A stretch of DNA of 64,000 nt, from contig JABFGK010000002.1 in NCBI GenBank assembly GCA_013112555.1, positions 1,488,001 through 1,552,000 on the forward strand, in the 5' to 3' direction. Under the pieces are notes generated by a model that saw only the letters and a list, made by a program, of their open reading frames with translations, was not told the DNA's origin and searched no databases. A program made the position numbers and the translations under genes. Origin of the DNA: Planctomycetota bacterium. GTDB lineage: Bacteria; Planctomycetota; Phycisphaerae; Phycisphaerales; UBA5793. Position 1 is the stretch's first letter, and each line of letters begins with the position of its first letter. Below are positions 26,553 to 36,576 of the stretch, in pieces.

Positions 26553-27668
26553 ATGGTCCTGCGAATCGAACAAGATCACCAGCGATTCAGAAACATCGTC
26601 AAAGGGCGTATCCGCAAGGATTTACGCAGGTTTTTGCACCGGGGAGAACTGATCGGCAAGGAAGGCAGACGATACGTCTCGATCCCGGTCCACGACATTG
26701 ATATCCCGACGTTCAGGTATGGAGATAACTCCGGCGGGGTCGGATCCGGCGAAGGCGAAGAAGGCGACGGCACCGGCCAGGGCCAGGGGGCCGGGGCAGA
26801 GGGCGGGACCGAAGAAGGTCGCCACATCATGGAGGTCGAGGTCAGCCTCGATGAACTGGCCGACATCCTCGGCGAGGAACTCGAACTGCCACGCATCAAG
26901 CCCAAAGGCAAGCACAATATCACGTCCATGAAGGACAAGTACTCCGGCATCCGAACGACCGGCCCGGAATCGCTGCGCCACTTCAAACGCACATATCGCC
27001 AGGCACTGAAGCGCCAGTTGTTGCTGGGCAACTACGACCCGGATAACCCGATCATCATCCCGATCCGCAAGGATGTCCGGTATCGTTCGTGGAAGGAAGT
27101 CAAGGCCCCGCAGTCGAACGCGGTCATCGTGTACATGATGGATGTGTCGGGCTCGATGGGTGATGAGCAGAAGGAACTGGTTCGACTCGAATCGTTCTGG
27201 ATCGACACCTGGCTCCGCCGAAACTACGAAGGCATCGAAGCCCGCTACATCGTGCACGACATCAACGCGCAGGAAGTCGATCGCGAGACGTTTTATCACA
27301 TCCGCGAAGACGGCGGGACGCGTATCTCATCAGCCTTCAAGGTCTGCACTGAGTTGCTGGAAGGGAACTACTCGCCGGATGACTGGAACATCTACCTGTT
27401 CCATTTCTCCGACGGCGACAACTCGTCTGAAGCCGACAATCGGCAATGCGTTGAGTTGTTGAAAGAGCAACTGCTGCGCAAGTGCAACCTGTTCGGCTAC
27501 TGCCAGGTCGCCAGTGCGTATGGGTCCGGCAACTTCATCAACGTGTTGCACGAAAGTTTCCCGCAGAACGATTCGAACGATCCGGAACACGGGTTGGTCA
27601 CGAGTCGCGTGAATAACAAGGACGACATCTTCGATTCGCTCAAGACGTTCTTCGTAGCCGGGAAGTAG
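26553..27668 (+). CDS. DUF444/YeaH-family protein with a VWA-like domain
   Basis: The 371-residue protein matches the YeaH/YhbH (DUF444) family: N-terminal [26 protein letters not shown], a Gly/Glu-rich linker (about 60-90), and a von Willebrand A-like domain with the metal-ion-dependent adhesion motif MMDVSGSM and later HFSDGDN. In enterobacteria this protein acts with the serine kinase PrkA/YeaG and SpoVR/YcgB in nutrient-stress signalling. Neither partner is adjacent here. GAAGGAAG precedes the ATG. It is divergent from the atp operon and followed by repeats. Confidence 0.88.
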   Translation: MVLRIEQDHQRFRNIVKGRIRKDLRRFLHRGELIGKEGRRYVSIPVHDIDIPTFRYGDNSGGVGSGEGEEGDGTGQGQGAGAEGGTEEGRHIMEVEVSLDELADILGEELELPRIKPKGKHNITSMKDKYSGIRTTGPESLRHFKRTYRQALKRQLLLGNYDPDNPIIIPIRKDVRYRSWKEVKAPQSNAVIVYMMDVSGSMGDEQKELVRLESFWIDTWLRRNYEGIEARYIVHDINAQEVDRETFYHIREDGGTRISSAFKVCTELLEGNYSPDDWNIYLFHFSDGDNSSEADNRQCVELLKEQLLRKCNLFGYCQVASAYGSGNFINVLHESFPQNDSNDPEHGLVTSRVNNKDDIFDSLKTFFVAGK

Positions 27669-28086
27669 TCGTCCGACGAGCCGCGCACGTCAGTAAGCGG
27701 GTTCCCTCGGTTCGCCCCCGGCAACGCGGAGGGGGGATGTCGATGCGATCGTGCAGCGTAACCTTTCCGGAGGGGCACGCTGCGCCGTGCCCCGGTGCCT
27801 GCACGCGCACATCAGTTCGTCCGCCCTCCGGGCGTTGTGCCCCTTGTGTAACTCATACCGGTGGCTGAAGCCACCGGCTACGTTCGTGCGCCCCGCTGGG
27901 GCGAGGAGTATGGGGGATCCTATTCTTCGTCATGCTCGCGCACGCGGGAATGACGGAGAGGGGGGGGAATGACAGAGTGGGAAGTAGGCCGGATCAACGC
28001 TGCTTTGAGCGGAGGATCCGGCAGGGAAACCGTATGGATCACATTCATCTCACTGGATCCCGGCCTGCGCCGGGATGACGGGTGCC
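27669..28086. repeat. Repeat-filled gap after the DUF444 gene
   Basis: No gene is seen. The gap holds a 26-bp end-variant sequence ACGAGCCGCGCACG...AGCGGG (27676-27701), the inverted copy of the GAACGTAGCC hairpin (27858-27885), a CGCGCACGCGGGAATGACG palindrome near 27933 and a GGATCCCGGCC...GGGATGA palindrome (28055-28078). All four families recur elsewhere in the window. Confidence 0.75.
27858..27885. repeat. Hairpin repeat, GAACGTAGCC family, copy 2 (inverted)
   Basis: Reverse complement of 19687-19714 with two differences. GGCGGC/GCCGCC in copy 1 is GGTGGC/GCCACC here, so both changes lie opposite one another in the stem. Confidence 0.75.
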
Positions 28087-29211
28087 TCACCCCTTCAACT
28101 GATCCGGATTCAAACCCTTCAGATCATCCACCACGAAGAGGCCATCCTTCCGCACGACTTCGTCGTCAAACGAGATCGTTCCGCCGCCGTAATCCGGCCG
28201 CTGGATCATGATCAGGTCCCAGTGGATCTCGGACTGGTTGCCGTTGGAGGCGTCTTCGTAGCATCGGCCGGGAGTGAAGTGCAGTGACCCGGCGATCTTC
28301 TCATCAAACAGGATGTCCTTCATCGGCTCGAGGATGAACGGGTTGAAGCCGATGGCAAACTCGCCGACGTACCGGGCACCCTCATCGGTATCGAGAATCG
28401 AGTTCAGTTTCTCGTCATCCCCATCACAGGTCGCCTCAACGACTTTGCCATCACGGAAGGTCAGCCGGATGTTCTGGAACGACACACCGTTGTACAAGGT
28501 GGGCGTATTGAAGTGGATCACGCCGTTGACGCTGTCGCGCACCGGGGCCGTGAAGCACTCGCCGTCCGGGATGTTCATGTTCCCGCAGCAGGGGACGGTC
28601 GGGATGTCCTTGATGGAGAACGTCAGGTCGGTATCGCCGGGCCCCTTGAGATGGACCTTGTCCGTCTTGTTCATGCGGGCCTTCAGGTGCTCAGCCGCCG
28701 CTGCCATCTTCGCATAATCGAGTGTGCAGACGTCGAAGTAGAAATCCTCGAAGGCTTCGGTGCTCATCTGGGCGAGTTGGGCCATGCTGCCGGTCGGCCA
28801 GCGCATGACGCACCATTTCGTGTTATTGACCCGCTCCTCGAAGTGAACCGGTTTGGCATACAGCCGGCCGACCTTTTTCATCTGATCGTCCGGCACGTCG
28901 GACTGTTCGCTGACATTTTGTGAGCCGCGGATCCCAAGATAGGCGTCCATCTGCTTCATCCGGTGGCGGTCGTAGTCGGCCCAGGTGGTCAATTGGTCGT
29001 CGCCGGCCCCCTTGTTCAGTGACCGCATGACCCGGTTGTTCCGCAGCGTGACATGCGGGTATCCGCCGGCCCTCTGAGCGGCTTCGACACAGGCAATCAC
29101 CATTTCCTCGGGCAGGTCAAACGCTTCGATGAGGATGTGCTCACCCTTCTGGAGGTTGGTGGAGAAGTTGATCAGCAGATTGGCGAGTTTGGTGATGCGC
29201 GGGTCGATCAT
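28087..29211 (-). CDS. M29-family aminopeptidase (AmpS/PepS type)
   Basis: This 374-residue cytoplasmic metallo-aminopeptidase matches family M29: N-terminal KLANLLINFSTNLQKGEHILIEA, the metal-binding segment NIPDGECFTAPVRDSVNG with its glutamate, VGEFAIGFNP, GSLHFTPGRCYEDASNGNQSEIHWDLIM with His, Glu and Asp ligands. It removes N-terminal residues from peptides in a metal-dependent way. Length is slightly below the usual 400-415. AAGGATTAATGTC precedes the ATG. It is a single gene, converging on repeats downstream and divergent from the sugar transferase across a 544-base gap. Confidence 0.9.
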   Translation of the reverse strand: MIDPRITKLANLLINFSTNLQKGEHILIEAFDLPEEMVIACVEAAQRAGGYPHVTLRNNRVMRSLNKGAGDDQLTTWADYDRHRMKQMDAYLGIRGSQNVSEQSDVPDDQMKKVGRLYAKPVHFEERVNNTKWCVMRWPTGSMAQLAQMSTEAFEDFYFDVCTLDYAKMAAAAEHLKARMNKTDKVHLKGPGDTDLTFSIKDIPTVPCCGNMNIPDGECFTAPVRDSVNGVIHFNTPTLYNGVSFQNIRLTFRDGKVVEATCDGDDEKLNSILDTDEGARYVGEFAIGFNPFILEPMKDILFDEKIAGSLHFTPGRCYEDASNGNQSEIHWDLIMIQRPDYGGGTISFDDEVVRKDGLFVVDDLKGLNPDQLKG

Positions 29212-29755
29212 GACATTAATCCTTGCGTTCAGGGATGTTCCGGATGATGCAGCTGACTGGGCAGGCCTGAGGCGAAACCCGGGTCAGCGCAGGGATATCA
29301 TTGGCTTGCATTCTCAGGCCGTCGCGGCAGTGAATTCCCGTATACCGCTGCAATACTCCGTGCCGGTTCTCGTTTCTCGCTGGTGTGATGTTGCCATCGC
29401 GATACGCTTTGTGGGGACGGGCCTGTGTGGCTGATTGAGGGTCGACACCTCCAGCACAGGGCCTATCCTTGTCAGACATGACTGCGGCTCGTCTGCTGTG
29501 TCGCAGTCTGTGTGTGGCATTGGTTTGGATGCAAGTGGGCTGGATCCGGCACAGATGCAGCCCGGCCTGTGGCGTTTGAGAACCATCGTGTTCCGGTGGG
29601 ATCGGCTGCAGGTTCGTCCATCGGAGTGACAGGATGTCGCAGGAATGGGGTATTCGTCCACACGTGCAAGGCTGTAGCGCACAAGCACAGCAAGCCGATC
29701 AGTAACTCATATCCGAAGTGCTGAGTCCGGTTTGCAAAAAGGGTGAGAATACACC
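29212..29755. other. 544-base gap without recognised gene
   Basis: Short frames exist on both strands but none has a family match, signal peptide or ribosome-binding site that persuades me. Part of this is the shared upstream region of the divergent aminopeptidase and sugar transferase. I looked for riboswitch-like conserved cores and recognised none. Confidence 0.5.
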
Positions 29756-31303
29756 GTGCTCAAGGAACGGCACCGATTCTTTATCACCGTACTGGCCGGG
29801 ATGGACACAGCCGTCATCCTCGGGGCTCAGTTTTTCGCATTCGGCCTGATCGCACAGCCTCGATTCCAACTCCCGACTGCCCTTCCCGAACCGCGGACGC
29901 TGTCGCTGCTGACGGCTGACGTGCCATTGACGCTGTTTTGCATGATGCTTTTCGGGATGTATCGGCCACGCCGAGACCGGGGCTTTCTCAGTGAACTGTT
30001 TGATCTGCTCAAGGCCTGTGCCGTGTCATGGGGGGTGTTGTATATCGCCCTGGGCATGACTGCCGACCCGCTGATGGCCCATCCGGATGCCGTCTGGAAA
30101 ATCGCAGCCTACGGGATCGCGCTGTACGGGACACTGTCACTCCACCGGTTTCTGTTCCGGTGTTCCCTGCACTTCATCCGTCAACGCGGTTGGAACCTCC
30201 GCCACGTAGCCGTCATCGGCACCGGCCAGTTGGGGCAGATTGCCTGCCATACGTTTTCGCATAACTCCTGGACCGGCATCAAGTGTGCCTACTTCATCAG
30301 CCATCTGGACACAAGCACCCGCAACGACTGCATGGGGCTGCCCGTCCGGGGTGGGCTCGATGATCTCGAAGAGATTCTGACGGACAATCCCGTGGATGGG
30401 GTCGTGATTGCCACCCCGCAATCGCGCTCGTACATGTTGCCGAAACTGCTGACCCGGCTCGAACGGTTTGCCGTTGAGGTCCGGATCATCCCGGACGTTC
30501 GGCCGAAGTACATGCTGATGAACATGGCCGTGGCCGAACTCGACGGCATGCCCGTCCTCTCGGTCCGGCAGTCACCGCTCAACGGCTTCGGGGCCGTCCT
30601 CAAGCGGGCCGTTGACCTGACTGGAAGTGCGCTGGCCCTGGTCATCTTCGGGTTCCCGATGCTGCTGATCGCAGCCCTCATTCGGCTGACGAGTGACGGC
30701 CCGGTTCTGTTCCGGCAACGACGCGTCAGCCTCGGCGGCAAGTCGTTTGAAATCTACAAGTTCCGCACCATGTTTGATGAGCCGTGCCCCCAGAACGGCC
30801 GACTGGGCCTGCCATCGAACGGGAAATCGGCAAGCAGCACAAACCTGACCGAGATCAAACCCGCTGCACAGCCGCTTGGTCGCACGGATGTTGCGGCCGC
30901 GCCAGAAGTCACAGGCGAGGAACTGCGCGGCACGGATGCGTGGACCCAGCCTGATGATCCCCGGATTACGCCCCTGGGTCGTTGGCTGCGCCAGACCAGT
31001 CTCGATGAGTTGCCACAGTTGTTCAACGTGTTGAAGGGTGATATGTCTTTGGTCGGCCCCCGGCCGGAGCGGCAGGAACTGGTTGAGCACTTCCGTGATG
31101 ACTGGCGCGGGTACATGTTGCGGCAGAATGTGAAAGCCGGCATCACCGGCTGGGCCCAGGTCAACGGATTGCGCGGTAACACGAGCCTGCGACGACGCTT
31201 GCGGTACGACCTGTATTACATCAGGAACTGGTCGATCATGTTCGACCTGCGCATCCTGGCCGTCACACCGTTTCGCGGCTTCCGCCACCCGAACGCACGG
31301 TGA
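29756..31303 (+). CDS. Polyprenyl-phosphate sugar-1-phosphate transferase (WcaJ/PglC superfamily)
   Basis: The 515-residue membrane enzyme starts exopolysaccharide assembly by moving a sugar-1-phosphate from a UDP-sugar to undecaprenyl phosphate. It has an N-terminal block of four or five membrane helices, a CoA-binding-like domain ([13 protein letters not shown]), then the catalytic bacterial sugar transferase domain: [50 protein letters not shown] and [13 protein letters not shown]. Between FRTM and [13 protein letters not shown] there is an insertion of about 50 residues not usual in the family. GTG start with GGGTGAG upstream. No other capsule gene is nearby. Confidence 0.92.
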   Translation: MLKERHRFFITVLAGMDTAVILGAQFFAFGLIAQPRFQLPTALPEPRTLSLLTADVPLTLFCMMLFGMYRPRRDRGFLSELFDLLKACAVSWGVLYIALGMTADPLMAHPDAVWKIAAYGIALYGTLSLHRFLFRCSLHFIRQRGWNLRHVAVIGTGQLGQIACHTFSHNSWTGIKCAYFISHLDTSTRNDCMGLPVRGGLDDLEEILTDNPVDGVVIATPQSRSYMLPKLLTRLERFAVEVRIIPDVRPKYMLMNMAVAELDGMPVLSVRQSPLNGFGAVLKRAVDLTGSALALVIFGFPMLLIAALIRLTSDGPVLFRQRRVSLGGKSFEIYKFRTMFDEPCPQNGRLGLPSNGKSASSTNLTEIKPAAQPLGRTDVAAAPEVTGEELRGTDAWTQPDDPRITPLGRWLRQTSLDELPQLFNVLKGDMSLVGPRPERQELVEHFRDDWRGYMLRQNVKAGITGWAQVNGLRGNTSLRRRLRYDLYYIRNWSIMFDLRILAVTPFRGFRHPNAR

Positions 31304-31326
31304 TCCAAGAAAAGGGGTCGGGGGTC

Positions 31327-31352
31327 TTTTCGCCACCCCGATGGGGCGAAAA
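31327..31352. terminator. Bidirectional hairpin between converging genes
   Basis: TTTTCGCC and GGCGAAAA flank a short C/G-rich loop. The stem has A/T tails on both sides, between the sugar transferase and the oppositely directed carbamate kinase, so it can serve both. Confidence 0.55.
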
Positions 31353-31433
31353 TGCACTCTCCCTGCACAATGCGAGGACGCGTTGACGCCCCGGCAGAGC
31401 AGGGGGCTAGCGGCTGCACACGGCAACGCGCCC

Positions 31434-32393
31434 CTACGGCTCGATCACCGTCCCCGACTTGCCTGCCAACGCCTCGGAAATGGCATCCATGCCGCAGATG
31501 ATCACGCGCGCATCATCACGCTGTGATTCGGCAAGGAACTTGATGCTTGCCTCAATCTTCGGGCCCATTGAACCGGGCGGAAAATGGCCTTGCTGCAGGT
31601 AGTCACGAGCCTGGGCCACAGTCAGTGAATCCAGTTCATGTTGATCCGGCGTATCAAAGTTGATCGAGACCCGATTCACCGACGTCACGATCACGAAAAC
31701 GGCAGCCCCGAGCCGAGTGGCCAGCAGTGCCGATGTCAAATCCTTATCGATCACGGCCTCGCATCCGACCAAACCCACTCCCGGTCGATGCGCCACCGGG
31801 ATCCCGCCGCCGCCGGCTGCCACGATCGTCTGCTGCTGTTCGACGAGCATTCGGATGAGGTCGAGTTCCACGATGCGCTGCGGTGCCGGTGACGGGACGA
31901 CACGCCGCATGCCGCGCACGGGGTGCTCGATCATCTGCCAGCCATGCCGGGCGATCAGTTCGTTGCCGCGCGATGGGTTGTACCAGTTCCCGATCGGCTT
32001 GGCCGGGTAATCAAAGGCTGGGTCGTTGGCATCAACCTCGACACTGGTGACGACCGTGCCGACCGTCCGATCCACGCTGCGATGGGCCAGTTCGTTGGTC
32101 AGGCACTGAGCGATCATGTACCCCATACCGCCCTGGGTGTCAGCCACGCAGGTATCGAGCGGGAGCGGGTAAATCTCGGCGGCGGCCAACTCGACCCGGC
32201 GCAGGACGTTTCCGACCTGCGGTCCGTTGCCGTGGGTAATGACGAGTTGAAAGCCGGTTTGAATCAGGTCGGCCAGTTGGACGACCGTCCTCCGTGTGCG
32301 CTCATACTGCTGCGGGATGTTGCCTTCCTCCCCTTCCGGGGAAATGGCATTGCCGCCCAACGCAATCACGACCGGGCCGGATGGTGTATTCAT
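31434..32393 (-). CDS. arcC: Carbamate kinase
   Basis: ArcC interconverts carbamoyl phosphate plus ADP with carbamate plus ATP. The 319-residue amino acid kinase-fold protein shows VVIALGGNAI, THGNGPQVGN, the Gly-rich VAAGGGGIPV, VIDKDLTSALLA and SMGPKIEA, all in the carbamate kinase order. With the ornithine carbamoyltransferase at 34.2 kb it could form an arginine- or citrulline-degrading, ATP-yielding route, but no arginine deiminase (arcA) is in the window. It diverges from the cyclic-DPG-synthetase-like gene across 379 bases. Confidence 0.94.
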   Translation of the reverse strand: MNTPSGPVVIALGGNAISPEGEEGNIPQQYERTRRTVVQLADLIQTGFQLVITHGNGPQVGNVLRRVELAAAEIYPLPLDTCVADTQGGMGYMIAQCLTNELAHRSVDRTVGTVVTSVEVDANDPAFDYPAKPIGNWYNPSRGNELIARHGWQMIEHPVRGMRRVVPSPAPQRIVELDLIRMLVEQQQTIVAAGGGGIPVAHRPGVGLVGCEAVIDKDLTSALLATRLGAAVFVIVTSVNRVSINFDTPDQHELDSLTVAQARDYLQQGHFPPGSMGPKIEASIKFLAESQRDDARVIICGMDAISEALAGKSGTVIEP

Positions 32394-32772
32394 GGAATCG
32401 GGGTCAACAGATGAACGTGGTTCCGGAATTCAAGCGAGACCGCCTGGGCAGGTGTCCCGTCCCCACCGTCGTGTGGGCTGGGATATCGTGCCAAACGGTC
32501 CCGGACATATGGCTCAGTATATGGCCTCCGCCATTGTCCGGGCCTCAGGGAATGGCCTGATCCGGTCACGTCGTTCGGACGATGAGGCTGCAGGGTCATA
32601 CCCTAGATCACATCATGAATCGGCCGGTCGAGCCCCAGCCTGACGCCACCAGGCATGTGTCAGCGATCGACCAACGGCCCTCGGCAGTGCAGATGATGCC
32701 TCCCGGCACGCCGAATACGCGATCACTCGAACTGTGGCACGGAGCAGATGAGCCGTCAAGGCAGGAGCGATT
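32394..32772. other. 379-base divergent gap without recognised gene
   Basis: This is the shared upstream region of carbamate kinase and the P-loop protein. Short frames overlap but none is persuasive. AGGAG of the downstream gene is at its right end. I see no clear promoter or repeat family. Confidence 0.45.
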
Positions 32773-34095
32773 ATGAGCAGCAAGACGAAACTGATCATCC
32801 TTGGGGCCGCCGGCCGCGATTTCCACGACTTCAACGTCTATTGGAAGCAGCGCGACGATGTCGAGGTGGTTTGCTTCACCGCCACCCAGATCCCGGACAT
32901 CGACGGTCGGGTCTATCCCCCTGCCCTGGCCGGGCCGAAGTACCCCAACGGCATCCCGATCCATGCCGAGGATGAACTCGAAGCACTCATCAAGAAGCAT
33001 GAGGTCGACCTGGTATCCCTGGCGTATTCAGACATCTCCCATGAGACGGCCATGCACCTGGGGTCCCGTGCGATGGCAGCCGGTGCCCAGTTCTGCATGC
33101 TCGGTGCCGATCAGGTGATGATCAAGAGCACGAAGCCGGTGATCGGCGTTTGTGCCGTCCGGACCGGTTGCGGCAAGAGCCAGACGACCCGCCGCGTGGC
33201 CGAGATTCTCAAGGAGCAGGGCAAGCGTATTGCCGTCTGCCGGCACCCGATGCCGTATGGCGACCTTGAGAAGCAGGCCGTCCAGCGTTTTGCGACGCTC
33301 GAAGACATGGATAAGCACGAGTGCACCATCGAGGAGCGCGAGGAATACGAGCCGCACATCGTGGCCGGTAACCTCGTGTTTGCCGGTGTTGATTATGAGA
33401 GCATTCTCCGTCAGGCTGAGAAGGAAGCCGACGTCGTGCTGTGGGACGGCGGCAACAACGACCTGCCGTTCTTTGCCCCGGACCTGCTGCTGGTCGTCGT
33501 CGATCCACACCGGGCCGGTCACGAGATGACCTTCTATCCCGGCGAGACGAACCTGCGTATGGCCGACGCGATCGTCATCAACAAGATGGACACCGCCAAC
33601 GACGCCGACGTGGCCACACTCAAGCAGAATATCGCGACTGCGAACCCGAATGCCGTCGTGATCCCGGCCGACTCACCGGTTTCCGTGGACGATCCCGCAG
33701 CCGTCAAGGGCAAGAAGGTCCTGGTCATCGAAGACGGCCCGACGCTGACGCACGGCCAGATGAAGTTCGGGGCCGGGCATGTGGCGGCCCGCAACTGTGG
33801 CGCTGCAGAACTGATTGATCCCCGGCCGTATGCGCAGGGCTCGATCAAGGCCACCTTCGAGAAGTACAACCACCTGTCTGAAATCCTGCCGGCCATGGGG
33901 TACGGTGACAAGCAGATCAGCGAACTCGAAGCCACGATTGATCAGGTGCCCTGCGATGTCGTCATCGTGGCCACCCCGATCGACCTGGGCGGGCTGCTCA
34001 AGATCAACAAGCCCTCAGTCCGAGTCCGCTACGATCTGAAGGAACACGACCAGGCGGTCCTGCCGGCTCTGATCACCAAAGCGATCGGCGGCTGA
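32773..34095 (+). CDS. P-loop protein related to cyclic 2,3-diphosphoglycerate synthetase
   Basis: The 440-residue cytoplasmic protein matches the cyclic-2,3-DPG-synthetase-like GTPase family: an N-terminal Rossmann-like domain (KLIILGAAGRDFHDFNVYW), then a P-loop domain with VCAVRTGCGKSQTTRRVAEIL, a Walker B-like VVLWDGGNNDLPFF and NKMD. Archaeal members make the thermoprotectant cyclic 2,3-diphosphoglycerate; the bacterial members in gene clusters with carbamate kinase and carbamoyltransferase have no proven role. AGGAG precedes the ATG. It is followed by argF after 92 bases, and arcC is divergent upstream, so a link to carbamoyl phosphate metabolism is inferred. Confidence 0.85.
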   Translation: MSSKTKLIILGAAGRDFHDFNVYWKQRDDVEVVCFTATQIPDIDGRVYPPALAGPKYPNGIPIHAEDELEALIKKHEVDLVSLAYSDISHETAMHLGSRAMAAGAQFCMLGADQVMIKSTKPVIGVCAVRTGCGKSQTTRRVAEILKEQGKRIAVCRHPMPYGDLEKQAVQRFATLEDMDKHECTIEEREEYEPHIVAGNLVFAGVDYESILRQAEKEADVVLWDGGNNDLPFFAPDLLLVVVDPHRAGHEMTFYPGETNLRMADAIVINKMDTANDADVATLKQNIATANPNAVVIPADSPVSVDDPAAVKGKKVLVIEDGPTLTHGQMKFGAGHVAARNCGAAELIDPRPYAQGSIKATFEKYNHLSEILPAMGYGDKQISELEATIDQVPCDVVIVATPIDLGGLLKINKPSVRVRYDLKEHDQAVLPALITKAIGG

Positions 34096-34187
34096 TTGAC
34101 GGACATTGGACATCGTGTGTGTGAGAATCTGACAGACCCATCGGTTCGGTCTGTGTCTGCGTTTTGACAAGAGTGGAGACGCTTCTC

Positions 34188-35177
34188 ATGATGGCTGCAT
34201 CCTCATCATCAACATCGTCGTCGTCGTCATCGTCTGTCGCACATGGCCTGGCCGGGCGGAGTATCGCTTCGGTCAGTGACCTGTCGTCAGAGGAACTGAT
34301 CGCCGTTCTCGATCTGGCAGATGATCTGAAGAAGAAGCAGCACGAGGGGCAGTCGCATCGGCTGTTGCCGGACAAGACCCTGGGCATGATCTTCCAGAAG
34401 CCCTCGCTGCGCACTCGGGTCTCGTTTGAGTCCGGGATGACGCAACTCGGTGGGCACGCGATCTACCTGGCCCCGTCGGATATCAAGTTGGGCCAACGTG
34501 AAACGACCGAGGACATTGCCATTGTCCTGTCACGCATGGTGGACATCATCATGGCTCGGACGTTCGGCCATGACATTGTCGAAGACCTCGTGAAACATGC
34601 CGACGTCCCGGTGATCAACGGCTTATCCGAGCGTGAACACCCGTGCCAGATTCTGGCCGACCTCCAGACGATTCGCGAGCGTCAGGCTCGAATGGCAGGA
34701 TTGCGCGTTGTGTGGAGCGGAGACGGGAACAACGTGGCCCATTCGCTGATGTATGGGGCTGCGCTGACCGGCATGGAGTTGTTCATCGTCACGCCGCCCG
34801 GGTATGAGCCGTTGGATGAGATCGTGGCTGATTCGCGGGCCCTGGCCGTCAAGACCGGAGCGTCGATCCATGTGACGAATGATTTGCAGTCTGCCTGCAA
34901 GGGTGCCCACGTGATCTACACCGATGTCTGGGCCAGCATGGGTCAGGAGGAAGAGGCAGCCGAGCGGAAGAAGACCTTTGCACCGTATCAGGTGAACATG
35001 AGGCTGCTTGAGAACGCTGACCCGTCCTGCATCATCCTGCACTGTCTGCCGGCCCACTATGGGGACGAGATCGACTACGAATCGTCGCGCAGCCCGAACT
35101 CGGCCATCTTCGACCAGGCCGAGAACCGGCTGCATGCGCAAAAGGCATTGATGGTGCTGCTGGCCGGGGCGGGGTAG
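34188..35177 (+). CDS. argF: Ornithine carbamoyltransferase
   Basis: ArgF transfers the carbamoyl group from carbamoyl phosphate to ornithine to make citrulline. The ATG at 34188 follows GGAG by ten bases; a TTG eight codons earlier is less likely. After a poly-Ser leader (residues 4-16), the family motifs appear: carbamoyl phosphate site KPSLRTRVSFE, MARTFGH, HPCQILADL, and the ornithine/closure motif HCLPAHYGDE. About 329 residues. The poly-Ser leader (TCATCATCA and TCGTCGTCG runs) is unusual for a cytoplasmic enzyme. With arcC and the P-loop protein it forms a carbamoyl phosphate gene group. Confidence 0.93.
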   Translation: MMAASSSSTSSSSSSSVAHGLAGRSIASVSDLSSEELIAVLDLADDLKKKQHEGQSHRLLPDKTLGMIFQKPSLRTRVSFESGMTQLGGHAIYLAPSDIKLGQRETTEDIAIVLSRMVDIIMARTFGHDIVEDLVKHADVPVINGLSEREHPCQILADLQTIRERQARMAGLRVVWSGDGNNVAHSLMYGAALTGMELFIVTPPGYEPLDEIVADSRALAVKTGASIHVTNDLQSACKGAHVIYTDVWASMGQEEEAAERKKTFAPYQVNMRLLENADPSCIILHCLPAHYGDEIDYESSRSPNSAIFDQAENRLHAQKALMVLLAGAG

Positions 35178-35199
35178 TGACTCGGAAAAGGGGCCTGAT

Positions 35200-36408
35200 T
35201 CAATACAACCGCCCGATCACCGGCAGCTTCCCGACCAGCGGCTTCAGATACATGAAGAAGTCGTCTGATACATCGCAGTGCCCGCTGATCAACTCCGGGC
35301 TCATCGTCCGAGTCTGAGCAGCCACCTCCGACAGATCAATTCGTTCGATCGAGACCTCATATGGCCGGTCATTCACCCGTCGGATCGCAATCGACCCCGT
35401 CGGATCCCCCTGCACTGCAATTTTGGCTGCAAATCGGCCGCAGTCGCGCGCTTCCTGCTGATCGACCTCCGACACGACACCGCAGAATGATCGCTGCAGA
35501 TACCCGAATGTGTCGGCCCGAACTCGTACCGAATCACCCAGATGGTGCTTGATCGTGTGGGTCAACAGATCGCCCAGCGCCCCCGTGCCTGACAACTGGA
35601 CATTGCCGTGTGCATCATGGTCAAGGTGTTCCTCGGCGGCCTGGAGCACGGGGGTGCCGTCGCCGGTCTGGATGCCTTCAGCCGCTGCGATCAGGCATCG
35701 GCCGTGCTTGCGGTACACCTCTTCGACATCCACGACAAACCGATTCAGATCAAAGGGCACTTCCGGCAGGTAGATCAGATGCGGCCCATCACCGGGAAAC
35801 TTCCGGGCCAGCAACGAAGCCGCAGTCAGCCAACCGGCATGGCGGCCCATGACGACATTCACCTTGATCCCGGGCAATGCCCGGTTGTCGAGGTTGTCGC
35901 CCATGAACGCCTGAATCACAAAGCGGGCTGCCGACGGGTAGCCGGGTGTGTGGTCGCTTTGCGGCAGATCATTGTCAATCGTCTTGGGAATGTGGAAGCA
36001 GCGCAGGGCATAATCCTGTTCGCCGGCCATCTGACCGACGATCCGCAGCGTGTCTGAAGAGTCGTTGCCGCCGATGTAGAAGAAGTAGTGGATCTTGTTC
36101 TTTCGACAGGCCTCGAAAATCCGGGCACAGTACTCGTCATCCGGCTTGTCTCGGGTCGTGCCGAGTGCCGCCGAAGGCGTCGCCGCGATCGTACTGAGAA
36201 TCCCATCATGCAGCGATCCGAGTTCGAGCAGATCGTCGTTGACGAGCCCGGAGACCCCGTGCTTCATCCCATAGATTCGCTGGATTTCCTGTCGGCCGCG
36301 CAGCGATTCGATGAGACCGACCAGGGACTGGTTGATGACGGCCGTCGGCCCGCCGGACTGGCCGATCACTGCATTCCCAACCGGATTTCCTGACAGTTGC
36401 CTTGCCAT
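35200..36408 (-). CDS. Pyrophosphate-dependent 6-phosphofructokinase
   Basis: The 402-residue enzyme phosphorylates fructose 6-phosphate reversibly, using pyrophosphate. Key positions are GQSGGPTAVIN near residue 16, YIGGNDSSDT (aspartate at about 116 where ATP enzymes have glycine) and IPKTIDNDL (lysine 142, in place of the ATP-type GTIDND). MGRHAGWLTAA and the C-terminal RSFCGVVSEVD complete the fold. These two substitutions define PPi use. Glycolysis via PPi-PFK is common in planctomycetes. It converges on argF with 22 bases between stops. Confidence 0.92.
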   Translation of the reverse strand: MARQLSGNPVGNAVIGQSGGPTAVINQSLVGLIESLRGRQEIQRIYGMKHGVSGLVNDDLLELGSLHDGILSTIAATPSAALGTTRDKPDDEYCARIFEACRKNKIHYFFYIGGNDSSDTLRIVGQMAGEQDYALRCFHIPKTIDNDLPQSDHTPGYPSAARFVIQAFMGDNLDNRALPGIKVNVVMGRHAGWLTAASLLARKFPGDGPHLIYLPEVPFDLNRFVVDVEEVYRKHGRCLIAAAEGIQTGDGTPVLQAAEEHLDHDAHGNVQLSGTGALGDLLTHTIKHHLGDSVRVRADTFGYLQRSFCGVVSEVDQQEARDCGRFAAKIAVQGDPTGSIAIRRVNDRPYEVSIERIDLSEVAAQTRTMSPELISGHCDVSDDFFMYLKPLVGKLPVIGRLY

Positions 36409-36576
36409 GCTGCCCTTTCCATACCGTATCGGACCATCTTCACACCACAGAATCTGCAGTTATCGGCTGATATGCTATCATGCCCCAGTGCCTGCCAACA
36501 GCGGCTCGGTATTCATCAGTGCCAATAGAGGACGGTTATCGTGTCAGTACCATCATCGGCTGCAAAGAGAGATGAC

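Noticed and set aside
30572..31426. 284-residue minus-strand open frame opposite the sugar transferase
   Set aside because: The plus strand encodes a clear family; the reverse frame is a shadow.
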